Source of the DNA: Ovis canadensis
Lineage: Eukaryota > Chordata > Mammalia > Artiodactyla > Bovidae
Assembly: GCF_042477335.2 (NCBI RefSeq)
Contig: NC_091260.1
Location: forward strand, 52,781,001 to 52,845,000
DNA: 64,000 nt
Direction: 5' to 3'
Shown here: piece after piece, positions 53,117 through 63,480 of the stretch
Numbering within the stretch: the first letter of the stretch is position 1
Layout: each line of letters begins with the position of its first letter
Position numbers and translations under genes: made by a program
The notes under the pieces: generated by a model
Seen by the model: the letters and a program-made list of their open reading frames with translations, nothing else
The model's database searches: none
What the model was told of the DNA's origin: nothing

Positions 53117-54538
53117 GTTCAGTTCAGTTCAGTTCAGTCGCTCAGTCGTGTCCTACTCTTTGCAATCCCATGAATCACAGCACGCCAGGCCTCCCTGTCC
53201 ATCACCAACTCCTGGAGTTCACTCAGACTCACGTCCATCGAGTCCGTGATGCCATCCAGCCATCTCATCCTCGGTTGTCCCCTTCTCCTCCTGCCCCCAG
53301 TCCCTCCCAGCATCAGAGTCTTTTCCAATGAGTCAACTCTTTGCATGAGCTGGCCAAAGTACTGGAGCTTCAGCTTTAGCATCATTCCTTCCAAAGAAAT
53401 CCCAGGGTTGATCTCCTTCAGAATGGACTGGTTGGATCTCCTTGCAGTCCAAGGGACCCTCAAGAGTCTTCTCCAACACCACAGTTCAAACGCATCAATT
53501 CTTTGGCACTCAGGCTTCTTCACAGTCCAACTCTCACATCCATACATGACCACAGGAAAAGCCATAGCCTTGACTAGATGGACCTTCGTTGGCAAAGTAA
53601 TGTCTCTGCTTTTGAATATACTATCTAGGTTGGTCATAACTTTTCTTCCAAGGAGTAAGCGTCTTTTAATTTCATGGCTGCAGTCACCATCTGCAGTGAT
53701 TTTGGAGCCCCCGAAAATAAAGTCTGACCCTGTCTCTACTGTTTCCCCATCTATTTCCCATGAAGTGATGGGACCTGATGCCATGATCTTCGTTTTCTGA
53801 ATGTTGAGCTTTAAGCCAACTTTTTCACTCTCCTCTTCCACTTTCATCAAGAGGCTTTTTAGCTCCTCTTCACTTTCTGCCGTAAGTGTGGTGTCATCTG
53901 CATATCTGAGGTTCTTGATATTTCTCCCGGCAATCTTGATTCCAGCTTGTGTTTCTTCCAGTCCAGCGTTTCTCATGATGTACTCTGCATATAAGTTAAA
54001 TAAGCAGGGTGACAATATACAGCCTTGACGCACTCCTTTTCCTATGTGGAACCAGTCTGTTGTTTCATGTCCAGTTCTAACTGTTGCTTCCTGACCTGCA
54101 TACAGATTTCTCAAGAGGCGGGTCAGGTGGTCTGGTATTCCCATCTCTTTCAGAATTTTCCACACTTTAATGTGATCCACACAGTCAAAGGCTTTGGCAT
54201 AGTTAATAAAGCAGAAATAGATGTTTTTCTGGAACTCTCTTGCTTTTTCAATGATCCAGCGGATGTTGACAATTGGATCTCTGGTTCCTCTGCCTTTTCT
54301 AAAACCAGCTTGAACATCAGGGAGTTCATGGTTCACGTATTGCTGAAGTCTGGCTTGGAGAATTTTGAGCATATCTTTACTAGCGTGTGAGATGAGTGCA
54401 ATTGTGTGGTAGTTTGAGCATTCTTTGGCATTGCCTTTCTTTGGAATTGGAATGAAAACTGACCTTTTCCAGTCCTGTGGCCACTGCTGAGTTTTCCAAA
54501 TTTGCTGGCATATTGAGTGCAGCACTTTCACAGCATCA
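53117..54538 (-). repeat. BovB LINE 3' part (1.4 kb), antisense, youngest large copy
   Basis: (TTCAG)4 tail, then an uninterrupted reverse coding sequence of 1.4 kb, 5'-truncated at CACAGCATCAGC. It is the only copy here whose entire retained RT frame is open. Coding details are in the next entry. Confidence 0.96.
53134..54538 (-). pseudogene. BovB reverse transcriptase fragment, open frame but catalytic Asp lost
   Basis: About 468 BovB-derived codons without a stop (the open frame extends upstream to 54561 in flanking sequence). Order from the N-terminus: [12 protein letters not shown] finger region, [16 protein letters not shown], motif [17 protein letters not shown] (motif B), YADDTTL (motif C, both Asp intact), [17 protein letters not shown] region, then the C-terminal [19 protein letters not shown] and the end SRTRLSD. 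Motif A reads [10 protein letters not shown] where sister copies read CFIDYAKAFD: the codon at 54202-54204 is AAC instead of GAC. This aspartate binds catalytic metal, so the product should be inactive. There is no endonuclease domain. It is a 5'-truncated retroposed copy, not a gene. Confidence 0.9.
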
Positions 54539-54784
54539 GCTAGGAATATTATAATTCTCATTTCACAGTGAGAAAGTTGATGCCTGGTGCAGTCAATCAG
54601 TTCATGCCACTAGGTCATGTCACTAGGACAAGCACACCAGGGCAGTCTGATTTGACTCCACAACCTTCACAGTTAAGTTTAAGTTCCTTAGTGTACAGTT
54701 GGGCCTCTATCTTTAGCCTTGTGACTCAAATTCTTCAGGCTACTACAAGTAGACCAATCCTAAGCCATTCCACGTGACCAGATG

Positions 54785-55152
54785 TTTCCTCCATGTGACC
54801 TGGCTCATCCATGCCCCTTGTTAGCCTGCTTCAGTGGGCCTCCAAATCTCAGCAAGTCTCAGCTTAAGGACCACCTCCTGCTGGATGCTTTCATCCCTGC
54901 CACCCACCCCCACCTCTGGTCCCCATACACCCATCTACCTTCTCTGGGCTTCCATGGTTCTCAGGACCCAGTCCAGGTGATATCCACAGGACTGAACAGA
55001 GGTTTGACTTGTTGGTCTGCCTCTCCCACCACCGTGAGCTCTTGAAACAACTGCGTCTGGATTTGTTTTTATTTCTATCCACAGTACCCAGCACAGAACC
55101 TTGCATGTTGTAAGTATTCAGCAAACATTGGTTAAAAAAAAAAAAAAAAAAA
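54785..55152 (+). repeat. L2 relic ending in poly-A
   Basis: CTCAGCTTAAGGACCACCTC, GTGAGCTCTTGAAACAACTG, ACAGTACCCAGCACAGAACC and TTCAGCAAACATTGGTT follow L2 order to its 3' end; a run of about 19 A follows at 55134-55152. Confidence 0.55.
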
Positions 55153-55287
55153 GAGGCAGAGAAGAGGGCCAGGTCTGGAGCCTGGAGCATTGCCAGAAAG
55201 ACAGCTTGATTAGGGAGTCCCATCTCTGGGCAGTTGGGAGAGCACTCGGGAAAACCAAGATGGTTACAAGCACAAAAGTACCCTTTC

Positions 55288-55362
55288 CTTAAGGGGTGGT
55301 GGGATGAATTGGGAGACTGGTATTGACATATACACACCACTGTGTATTAAATAGATAACTAT
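55288..55362 (+). repeat. L1 3' UTR piece
   Basis: GATGAATTGGGAGACTGGTA to GTATTAAATAGATAACT; the same segment as 928-990. It is cut off by a BovB. Confidence 0.7.
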
Positions 55363-55608
55363 TGATGCTGACGTTCCAATAATTTGGCCACTTGATACAA
55401 AGAGCTCAATCACTGGAAAAGACACTGATGCTGTATAAGATTGAGGGCAGGAGGAGAAGGGAATGACAGAGGATGAGCTGGTTGGATGGCATCACTGACT
55501 TAATGGACATGAGTTTGAGCAACCTCCGGGATATAGGAAGCCTGGTGTGCTGCAGTCCTTGGGGTCACAAAGAACTGGACACAACTTAGCAACTGAACAA
55601 CAACAACA
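55363..55608 (+). repeat. BovB 3' end
   Basis: TTGATGCTGACGTTCCAATA to AACTGAACAACAACAACAA; the last ~245 bases, with many changes. Confidence 0.92.
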
Positions 55609-55670
55609 AAATGTGAATCTTCTGTATATCACGGGGGAAAATAAAAGAAGGTACAGTCTATTTGTAGGAT

Positions 55671-55728
55671 GGGGTCACAGAGTCTGACATGACTGAGCAA
55701 ATGAACTGAACTGAACTGAACTAAACCT
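55671..55728 (+). repeat. BovB 3' tip
   Basis: GGGGTCACAGAGTCTGACAT to TGAACTGAACTGAACTGAAC: only the last ~55 bases and the TGAAC tail. Confidence 0.85.
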
Positions 55729-55742
55729 TAAAAATGCATTGC

Positions 55743-56275
55743 ATCTAAAAAGAAATGATACAAATGAACTTACAAAACAGAAACAATCCAGTCTTGTCCG
55801 ATTCTTTGCGACCCCATGAACTGTATAGTTCATGAAATTTCCAGGCCAGAATACTGGAGTGGGTAGCTGCTCTCTTCTCCAGGGGATCTTCCCAACCCAG
55901 GGATGGAACCCAGGGCTCCCACATTGCAGGTGGATTCTGAACCAGCTGAGCCACCAGGGAAGTCCCTTCACAGACTTAGAGAAGGAATTTATAATTATGG
56001 GGAGGAGGGTCGAGAATGGGGGGAAGGGATCTTTAGGGAGTTTGGAATGGACATGTACACATTGCTATATTTAAAATAGATAACCAACAAGGGCCTACTA
56101 TATAGTATATGAAACTCTGCTCAGTGATATGTGGCAGCCTGAATGAGAGGAGTTGGCAGGAGAATAGATACATGTATATGCATGGTTGAGTCCTTTTGCT
56201 GTTCTCCTGAAACTATCACCACATTGTTAATTGACCATACCCTGATACAAAATAAAAAACTGAATTCATTAGGTG
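55743..56275 (+). repeat. L1 3' end, split by a SINE
   Basis: ATACAAATGAACTTACAAAA, CAGACTTAGAGAAGGAATTT, then CCAACAAGGGCCTACTATAT and the end TACCCTGATACAAAATAAAA. Close to 41428-41632. Confidence 0.8.
55789..55965 (-). repeat. Bov-tA SINE inside L1
   Basis: Reverse element starting CAGTCTTGTCCGATTC (the tail end is truncated); head at right (GAGCCACCAGGGAAGTCCC). A few bases are missing near 55825. Confidence 0.9.
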
Positions 56276-57225
56276 CAGACAAATACTCTTTGATTCCACT
56301 TATATGGGATACGCAAATAGTCAAATTCATAGAGTCAGAAAGTACAGCAGTAGATGTCAGGGTCTGGGAGTGGGGAGGTGGAAGGGGTCGGGAGTGGAGT
56401 TGGTTTAGAGGGTTGGGGGGTGGGAGTGGGAGGAGTGGGAAGGGGGTTTGGGGAATTAGTGTTTAATGGGAGCAGAGTTTCAGTTTGGGAGATGAATGAT
56501 GGTGAGAGTTGCACAACAATGTGAATGTACTTAAGGCCGTGAATTATACAGTTAGAGATGGTTGAAATAGTATGTTTTCTGTTATGTGACTATTCAGTTC
56601 AGTTCAGTTCAGCCACTCAGTCATGTCTGACTCTTTGCGACCCCATGAACCACAGCATGCCAGGCCTCCCTGTCCATCACCAACTCCCAGAATCCACCCA
56701 AACCCATGTCCATTGAGTCAGTGATGCCATCCAACCATCTTATCCTCTGTCATCCCCTTCTCCTCCTGCCCTCAATCTTTCCCCACATCAGGGTCTTTTT
56801 CAGTGAATCAGCTCTTCGCATCATGTGGCCAAAGTATTGGAGTTTCAGCTTCAACATCAGTCCTTCCAGTGAACACCCAGGACTGATCTCCTTTAGGATG
56901 GACTGGCTGGATCTCCTTGCAGTCCAAGGGACTCTCAAGAGTCTTCTCCAACACCACAGTTCAAAAGCATCAATTCTTCAGTGCTTGCTCACCTTTCCTT
57001 ATAGTCCAACTCTCACGTCTATACATGACCACTGGAAAAACCACTAGCCTTGACTAGACGGACCTTTGTTGACAAAGTAATGTCTCTGCTTTTCAATATG
57101 CTATCTAGGTTGGTCATAACTTTCCTTCCAAGGAGTAAGCATCTTTTAATTTCACGGCTACAATCACCATCTGCAGTGATTTTGGAGCCTATTACCAGAA
57201 TAAATTTTTTTCTTTTAAATCTCAC
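56276..57225 (+). repeat. old L1 3' UTR (L1MA/L1M-like), split by BovB
   Basis: TGATTCCACTTATATGGGAT, GGGAATTAGTGTTTAATGGG, TTGCACAACAATGTGAATGT and CTGTTATGTGACTATT run up to the BovB; it ends afterwards with TACCAGAATAAATTTTTTTC. A G-rich tract lies at 56363-56453. Confidence 0.75.
56593..57188 (-). repeat. BovB 3' end, antisense, inside L1
   Basis: TTCAG tail (three units, beginning about 56593), reading back to TGCAGTGATTTTGGAGC. A five-base TSD CTATT is consistent with the L1 text on both sides. The reverse frame is broken by small indels (for example AAACCACTAGCC near 57039). Confidence 0.93.
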
Positions 57226-57651
57226 TTTCCTTTTTATAGAATGTCGAGATTTTGACCCACACCCCCTGTTGCTGCACTGGGATCGAATCCTGCAGGGCAG
57301 GGACTGTGTAGTGGACACAGGGCTTGGCTTTTGCCATCTGCATGGTGGTGTGAAGCCCTTCTTTGGGGCATTGGCATGAAGGTCAATGGGAACATGCTGA
57401 TGAAAGCTTTTCCTGGACGTCTCAGCACTCAGGGCTCTCAAGACAGGGGCAACGCTTCCTGGAGAAGGGAGGGCCCCCTGAGAGCTGTACTCACTCACTC
57501 CACAGTTCTCACACTTTCAAGCGATGCTTCAAGCCATTTAGGGGTTTAAATTTTTTAAATGAAAATATATATAAGATTCAAGCCTTCACAGGGTTTCCCT
57601 AGAAGCTGCTGTTTCCTATCACAGTTTATTTGCTTTCACCACCCCATACGT
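57226..57651. other. unassigned stretch
   Basis: Open frames in several registers (65-109 codons); none has a recognisable domain. Confidence 0.4.
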
Positions 57652-57667
57652 ACCTATTTTTAACTTA

Positions 57668-57885
57668 GTGAGTGAGTAAGTGAAGTCGCTCAGTCATGTC
57701 TGACTCTTTGTGACCCCATGAGCTGTAGCCTACCAGGCTCCTCCATCCATGGGATTTTCCAGGCAAGAGTACTGGAGTAGGTTGCCATTTCCTTCTCCAG
57801 GAGATCTTCCTGACCCAGGGAATGAACCCAGGCCTCCCGGATTGTAGACAGACGCTTTACCGTCTGAGCCACCAGGGAAGTCCTC
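57668..57885 (-). repeat. Bov-tA SINE
   Basis: Reverse element with a GTGAGTGAGTAAGTGAAGTC tail. TSD ACCTATTTTTAACTTA (57652-57667) against ACCTTTTTAACTTA (57886-57899), differing by a short gap. Confidence 0.93.
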
Positions 57886-57899
57886 ACCTTTTTAACTTA

Positions 57900-58405
57900 A
57901 AGGTGAATGAAAATCCATTTTCCTTTCAGTCTTAAAAGGGTTCCATGCCCTTTGTCATTTTGATACCCCAAGGTGTGCAAAATTGGATTTCATGCCCTCT
58001 GTTGAAGACTCTAATTTCACTTGAGTGTTCATGTAAAGCATTGAGCTAACTTTCCTCCGGTTCCCATTAGAAAGGACCTGTGTTCCATGGTTGAGATGCA
58101 AGCTTCTCCCTCCAGCCACCCAGGAATCAGTGCAGGGTGTTATTGCTTCTGCCTATCTTTGGCTTTGCTAAGTCCCCTGGAAATCATCAAGGGCATTTTC
58201 TCTTTTTTCATTTGACTTTGGAAGATGAGCTAGCCAGAGAGGGTAGGAAAGTTGCTCAGGGTGCTATAACCAGTACATAATCAGGCTGGGGCTGGAAGCC
58301 AGTTCTTTCAATTCCTCATCTATTGTTTCTGCCATTCCTCATTTAATTTCTCATTCCATTGTACTGTCACCCACAGACCTCTGATGACAAATGATTCCTG
58401 TTATG
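57900..58405. other. unassigned stretch
   Basis: No gene or confident repeat. Confidence 0.4.
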
Positions 58406-58792
58406 AACTAAATTGTGTTTCCCCCAAATTGTTATGTTGAAGTTCCAGCCCTAGTACCTCAGCATATGACTGTATTTGGAGGCAGTCTTTAAAGAGGTAG
58501 TTAAGGTAAAATAAGGTTATTACAATGTGCCCTAATCCAATATGACTGATGCCCTCATAAGAAGAGGAAACTTGGACACAGATACACACAGAAGGAAGAC
58601 CACAGGAAGATACAGGGAGAAGATGGCCATCTGTGAGTTGAAGAGAGAGGCCTCAGATGAAATCACCCCTGCTAAACGCCATGATCCTGGACTGCTAGCT
58701 ACCGGAACTGTGGGAAAATGAATTTCTGTTGTTTAAGCCACTCAGCCTGCAGGACTTCATTATGGCAGCTCTAGCAAAATAATATAATTCCT
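58406..58792 (+). repeat. MLT1 (MaLR) LTR
   Basis: AATTGTGTTTCCCCCAAATT, GTGCCCTAATCCAATATGAC, ATAAGAAGAGGAAACTTGGA and TTTCTGTTGTTTAAGCCACT in order; well preserved compared with the other MLT1 copies here. Confidence 0.88.
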
Positions 58793-58812
58793 TATAAAAA
58801 ATTAATTGAGGG

Positions 58813-58954
58813 ACTTGCTTTATGGTCCAAGGGTTAAGACTCTTGGCTTCCAATGCAGAGAGCATGGGTTCAATTCTTGGTCAGGGAGCTAAAATCCCAC
58901 ATGCCACAAGGTGAAATAAAAAAAGAAAAATAATTAAAAAAACAAAACAAAACG
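58813..58954 (+). repeat. tRNA-derived SINE (CHR-like) with TSD
   Basis: Head (G)ACTTGCTTTATGGTCCAAG, B-box-like GGGTTCAATTC, A-rich tail with AAAACAAAACAAAAC. TSD AATTGAGGG at 58804-58812 and 58955-58963. Confidence 0.88.
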
Positions 58955-58963
58955 AATTGAGGG

Positions 58964-59928
58964 GAAAACAAGGAAAAACAAAAAACAAAGATAAAAAACT
59001 TCACCTCTTTCCATCTTCTATCATTAGTCCTACCCATGGAGTTAACAAATAAATAAAATTAAAATGATACATTTCTTTGATTTCAAAGAAAATTTCTTCT
59101 ATATGTGGAATAGGTATATTAGGATACAAAAAAGGAACAGAAATTTGGTACAGTGAATACCTTTTTTTTTTTTTTAACTTTCATTTGGGCTGGGAATTAA
59201 CAACTAGTAATTTTTCAGCATCCCTAACTTTAGATATTTTTTGATTATTATAGGCAAGCTGACTTGCTTCTGTAGTAAAAATACTGTTGTATTAACTACC
59301 ATGTAGGAAACTACCTCCTCATCCCAAACAAAGAAATAGTCACTCTCTGCTTCCTCTGAAAACATGAGCTTCAGCCGTGCAGATAGTGTTCCAAAGCTTT
59401 TCTAACTGTCTCAAGCCTGACTACTTTGGAAAGAAACCCGAAAGTTTCTTGTCAAAAGAACGCAAAAGTAAAAGCATGCTGTTTTTAACACAAGAAGGAA
59501 GATGAAGTTAATTGAGAAATCTCTCCTCCCAGGAATGGGAAGTTTCTGGGCAAGCGTCCAAGCACAGCAGTGCCCGTGACCAGTGTTGGTTTATTTTCAG
59601 AGATATTACAGGTCAGAATTTCCATGTTTGTGTTACGTTCTTTGTCTTCATTACATTCATTACAGTTCATTCCAACAGGTGAGAGCACCTCAGGGACTGC
59701 TAAGGAGAGGGGGGAGCAATTTCAGATTTATGACAACTAGCTCACATAAAGCATCTGGACTAGAAGATGACATCAGTGAGCTGTTAGCATGAAGAGTTTA
59801 CAAAATCCTGAAAACGGTCTTGAGCTCCAGAGAAAAATGAATCCAATGCACAAGTCATTGCTACCTCTCACATTCATTTTCCCCTTCCTTCCTTCTCTCT
59901 CTTCTTCTCTGGGCTTCTAGGAAGAGTG
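58964..59928. other. unassigned stretch
   Basis: AT-rich; no gene or confident repeat; T-run at 59162-59176. Confidence 0.4.
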
Positions 59929-60194
59929 TGCTGCTGCTGCTAAGCCACTTCAGTCGTGTCCGACTCTGGGCGACCCCAGAGATGGCAGCCCGCCAGGCTT
60001 CCCCATCCCTGGGATTCTCCAGGCAAGAACACTGGAGTGGGTTGCCATTTCCTTCTCCAATGCATGAAAATGAAAAGTGAAAGTGAAGTCGCTCAGTCGT
60101 GTCCAACTCTTAGCGACCCCATGCACTGCAGCCCACCTGGCTCCTCCGTCCATGGGATTTTCCAGGCAAGAGCGCTGGAGTGGGTTGCCATTGT
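59929..60194 (-). repeat. Bov-A2 SINE
   Basis: Reverse dimer: GTGCTGCTGCTGCTAAGCCA, AAAATGAAAAGTGAAAGTGA linker, ends TGGGTTGCCATTGTAGG. A reverse open frame of 263 codons (59950-60741) runs through it. Confidence 0.95.
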
Positions 60195-60745
60195 AGGTGA
60201 CCCAAAAGAGGACACCTAACATTTTAACCAGAGACACTGGATCTGAAGCCTTGGGTGCGTGTGGCTCTGGTAGACATCCACCAGGCAAGGCTGATGGAAA
60301 CCTGGGAACATGTGTCAGGGGAGAGAACGAAGAGGGATGGTTGGGACCTAGCTGTGCATGGTCTGCTCGCTGCCAGGCTGGCAGCTGGGATGGTGTGGAA
60401 GGTGGCCATCGCTCCCTCCAATGCCTTAGAGGCTGCCTCCAGGCCTCACGTCTGGTGGGGACTAGGCTGTTCTTGAGTCCTGGCTCTTTCTTCCTGGGAC
60501 TCTGGGTCTCCTCAAAGAAGAATAGGTGCCAGAGCAGACAGATGTGTGGACACGACGCACATGAGTAGAGTGGATAACCCATAGAGACCCCTGCAACTGT
60601 CCTTTGGGCTTTCCTTTCCACCCCCTCATTTTTTTTCTTTTCTGGTCTCTCAGATGCATTGCTGGTCCATAAGTCCAGCCAGAGATTTAGAGTCAGCTCA
60701 GAGATTTCTTGACTGAGGGGTCTGGGGAGTGGGGCAGTCATTTCA
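60195..60745. other. unassigned stretch, open on the reverse strand
   Basis: About 180 codons of the 263-codon reverse open frame at 59950-60741 lie here. The translation is rich in Pro, Arg and Ser, with no domain, signal peptide or membrane segment. Its C-terminal 80 codons are Bov-A2. Other frames are also open in this GC-rich piece, so I treat it as a chance frame. Confidence 0.4.
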
Positions 60746-60870
60746 TCTCTCTGAGCCCTAACTTCAGAACCTAGAAAGGGAGAGAACCATATCTTGACTG
60801 CTTTATAAGACTTTTTTTAGGAATAAACTGAGATAGCATATTTGAAAGCAGTAAGATGTAATTAAATGTT
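60746..60870 (-). repeat. MIR-like relic
   Basis: TCTCTGAGCCCTAACTTCAG and AATAAACTGAGATAGCATAT roughly follow reverse MIR; weak. Confidence 0.35.
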
Positions 60871-60913
60871 TTGTACGCTGAAAAGTGTTGCAGAAGTTTA
60901 TTTATTGGATTTG

Positions 60914-61136
60914 TGTGTGGGTGTAGTGTGTTCAGTCACTCAGTCATGTCTGATTCTTTGCAACCCCATTCGATTGTAGCCAACCAAGTTACAATTCCTC
61001 TGTCCATGGAATTTCCAGGCAAGAATACTAGAGTGGGTTGCCATTTCCTCTTCCAGACATGCTCAACCTAGCGATGGAACCTGTGTCTCCTACATTGGCA
61101 AGCAAATTCTTACCCCTGAGCCACCGGGGAAGCCCA
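60914..61136 (-). repeat. Bov-tA SINE
   Basis: Reverse element with tail TGTGTGGGTGTAGTGTG; head at right (GAGCCACCGGGGAAGCCCA). TSD TTATTGGATTTG (60902-60913) against TTATTGGACTTG (61137-61148), one mismatch. The sequence CCAAGTTACAATTCC near 60983 departs from relatives. Confidence 0.93.
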
Positions 61137-61148
61137 TTATTGGACTTG

Positions 61149-61520
61149 AATTCTCAAATCTGTGTTCATTTCTGCCTGTGCCAGCCTTTAGCATTTTGTT
61201 CTTTGACCTAGCGTTCACAGACTTCTCAAGATACGGGCCAGCATGTCCTAGTCTGCATGGAGAATGCCCAGTGCCTGAGATACTGTCCTTAAGGAATCAT
61301 AGTTTTGAGAGTGAATTAGTGCTTCTCAAAATAGTTTTGGGGAAAACTTATCTTGAGGGTAAGACAGATGATTACCATCAATGCACACAGTTTATTTAGC
61401 TGTGCTATGAAGTCACAGAGCTCTCTTTTTCTTTGGGAATTCTCAGAACCATTAACAGGCTAAATTGCTCCAACTAAGGAGGGAGATTTAATCTTCAGTT
61501 TCTCAAAATTATTTGACCAG
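61149..61520. other. unassigned stretch
   Basis: No gene or confident repeat. Confidence 0.4.
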
Positions 61521-61523
61521 GTG

Positions 61524-61745
61524 GGACTTCCCTGGTGGTCAAGTGATTGAGAATCCACCCTGCAATGCAGGAGACATGAGTTCAATCCCTGATCAGGGAA
61601 CTAAGTTCCCACATGCCACAGGGCAACTAAGTCAGAGTGTTGCTGAGCCTGCACACTCTGGAGCCCCTGTACCCTAACGAAAGTTTCCACATGATGCGAT
61701 GAAGACTTCACATGTCTGAATTAAGACCTGATGCAGCCAAATAAA
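61524..61745 (+). repeat. tRNA-derived SINE (CHR-like), long form
   Basis: Head GGGACTTCCCTGGTGGTCAA, then CACATGCCACAGGGCAACTA, GTGTTGCTGAGCCTGCACAC and GCAGCCAAATAAATGAAT. Longer than the other CHR-like copies because it retains the tRNA-unrelated region. An approximate TSD is ATTTGACCAG against ATTTTACCAG. Confidence 0.85.
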
Positions 61746-62084
61746 TGAATATTTAAAAAATAATTTTACCAGCAAAACCATGCATACCTTTTTCCATTAG
61801 GAATACCTTTAAAAATTTCTATGGTGGTAAACATAAGCCTTTGCATTTGATTTTTTGTTTGTTTATTAGATCATCTCTTAAGTGAGAGCACTGAGAGCGG
61901 TAACCCAAGGGATGAAAATAGAGATTATTTGATGGAAGGGGCAGTTTGTGATGAAGTAGGAGCTGGTAAGTTACCAGGCCTGCCTGACTCTGTGAAAACC
62001 CGGGACCCTTGAGAGCTGGGGAGGGGCTCTGTGGGCCCAGACTGGAAGTGTGGGGGAAAGAAAAGGCCCAGAGCAGTGATTTCC
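61746..62084. other. unassigned stretch
   Basis: No gene or confident repeat. Confidence 0.4.
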
Positions 62085-62265
62085 TTATACTATTTCATTT
62101 ATTTCACTCAACAACTTTCTGAAGAAGACAGTACTGTCATCATGCTTTCAGGAGGGAAATGGAGGCTGAAAGGCACATGTTAGTTGCCCACAGTTACACA
62201 GTTTGTCAGTGGTGGAATGATTCAAATTCAAGTCAGCCTGCTCTAAAGCCCATTTTTCATCCAGA
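62085..62265 (+). repeat. MIR element
   Basis: ATTTCACTCAACAACTTTCT, GGGAAATGGAGGCTGAAAGG, TTGCCCACAGTTACACAGTT and CAGCCTGCTCTAAAGCCCAT in order. Confidence 0.75.
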
Positions 62266-62785
62266 GTAAGATCCAAACGGTCCAAGAAATGGAAAGGTGA
62301 AAAAGACAAGCCTTGCTCACCATATGAATACGCAGCAATAATCTCAGATAAAACTGTTGCGGTCATTGAAAGTCATAGTCAAATTCAGAAAATATAGGCC
62401 TCCAAGTTCCTCTTTGCGGGGGGAAAAAAACCTCTTACTCTGGCATGTGTAGTTTAGACCCAGGGAAAGTTGCAAGGGATCTGGGTGGAGCTGGGCTCCA
62501 TAAAAACCATTACCTTTGTGGTTAAAGATTTATTAAGTGATCACATTGTGCTGGGCATGTAAACAGACTTGACCCTTGCCCTTAGGGAGCCAAGAGTAAA
62601 TAGGCAAGATTTATAGCCAGAATGCTTCACAGCAGACTAGACGTGTTAAAAACATACACGTTCCAGGATCCTACCCAGCAGAGCTGAAAAATGTGACCTG
62701 GAAGGAAACCTGAGATGCCGGAAGTTGGAAATTGTCCACCTAACCGTTGCAGTCTCATCTCCCTGTGAGAGTTAAGGTAAATTAC
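62266..62785. other. mostly unassigned
   Basis: 62525-62600 (TAAGTGATCACATTGTGCTG; ACCCTTGCCCTTAGGGAGCC) looks like an L2 scrap; the rest is not recognised. Confidence 0.35.
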
Positions 62786-62789
62786 TTTC

Positions 62790-63180
62790 ACTAGCTGTGT
62801 GAGTTAAGGTACATTCCTTAACTTCTCTAAGCCCCAGCTTCCTTTTCCAACCAATGAGGCTGATGATACTTGCCTCATAGGATTAAGTGTGTGTGCTGTG
62901 CATGCACGCTCAGTCGATCAGTCATGTCCAAGTCTTTGCGACCCCACGGACTGTAGCTCATCAGGCACCTCTGTCCAGGCAAGAATACTGCAGTGGGCTG
63001 CCATTTCCTCCTCCGGGGGATCTTCCTGACCCAGGGATCGAACCTGCAGTTCCTGTATTGGCAGGAGGGCTCTTTACCACAGTGCCACCCAGGAAGCTCA
63101 GGATTAACATGGAGTGTTAATTAAATAATGTGAGCAAAATGCCAGGCACACAGTAGATGCTCAATAAATGATAGCTATGT
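62790..63180 (-). repeat. MIR element, split by a SINE
   Basis: Reverse MIR: GCTGTGTGAGTTAAGGTACA, CCAATGAGGCTGATGATACT up to 62886; it resumes with AATGCCAGGCACACAGTAGA and ends ATGCTCAATAAATGATAGC. Confidence 0.8.
62887..63099 (-). repeat. Bov-tA SINE inside MIR
   Basis: Reverse element with tail GTGTGTGTGCTGTGCATGCA; head at right (AGTGCCACCCAGGAAGCTC). TSD AGGATTAA at 62879-62886 and 63100-63107. About 18 bases are missing near 62975 (CCTCTGTCCAGGCAAG). Confidence 0.93.
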
Positions 63181-63189
63181 TTTTTTAAA

Positions 63190-63370
63190 GTTTCCCATTT
63201 GTCCATGGGATAATGTTCAAGCTCTGCTCCCTGGTACTTAAGACTTTCAGCACCTGCTTAGCTCTCCAGGCTTTACCTTGGCTCCCTTCCATTCACTATC
63301 CAGCCAATATCCAGGGGCATTTATTTCCTGATGACTCGTTAAAGTCTTCCCTCCTTTTGAAGTTTAGCAC
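63190..63370 (+). repeat. L2-like relic
   Basis: TTAAGACTTTCAGCACCTGC and TTTACCTTGGCTCCCTTCCA resemble the L2 ORF end; no frame remains. Confidence 0.4.
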
Positions 63371-63480
63371 AATTCTCAGAGTATGAGAGTATGTCTATGG
63401 AATCTTGAGGGGGCGAGGCTCTCCGAGGCACTTTCAGAGGGTCTTGAAGTCAAAATTATCATCATAATAATACTAAGATG

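Larger units (their letters stand above)
52985..54620 (+). repeat. MIR element, split by BovB
   Basis: MIR text TTATTCAATCTACACAACTG and CTCAGTGAGGT runs to 53116; it resumes about 54540 with AGGAATATTATAATTCTCAT, TTCACAGTGAGAAAGTTGAT. The BovB inserted in the MIR core with no recognisable TSD. Confidence 0.6.

Noticed and set aside
53134-54561. An active reverse transcriptase gene or retron
   Set aside because: The sequence, 5' truncation and TTCAG tail identify it as a BovB LINE fragment, and motif A lacks its catalytic aspartate.
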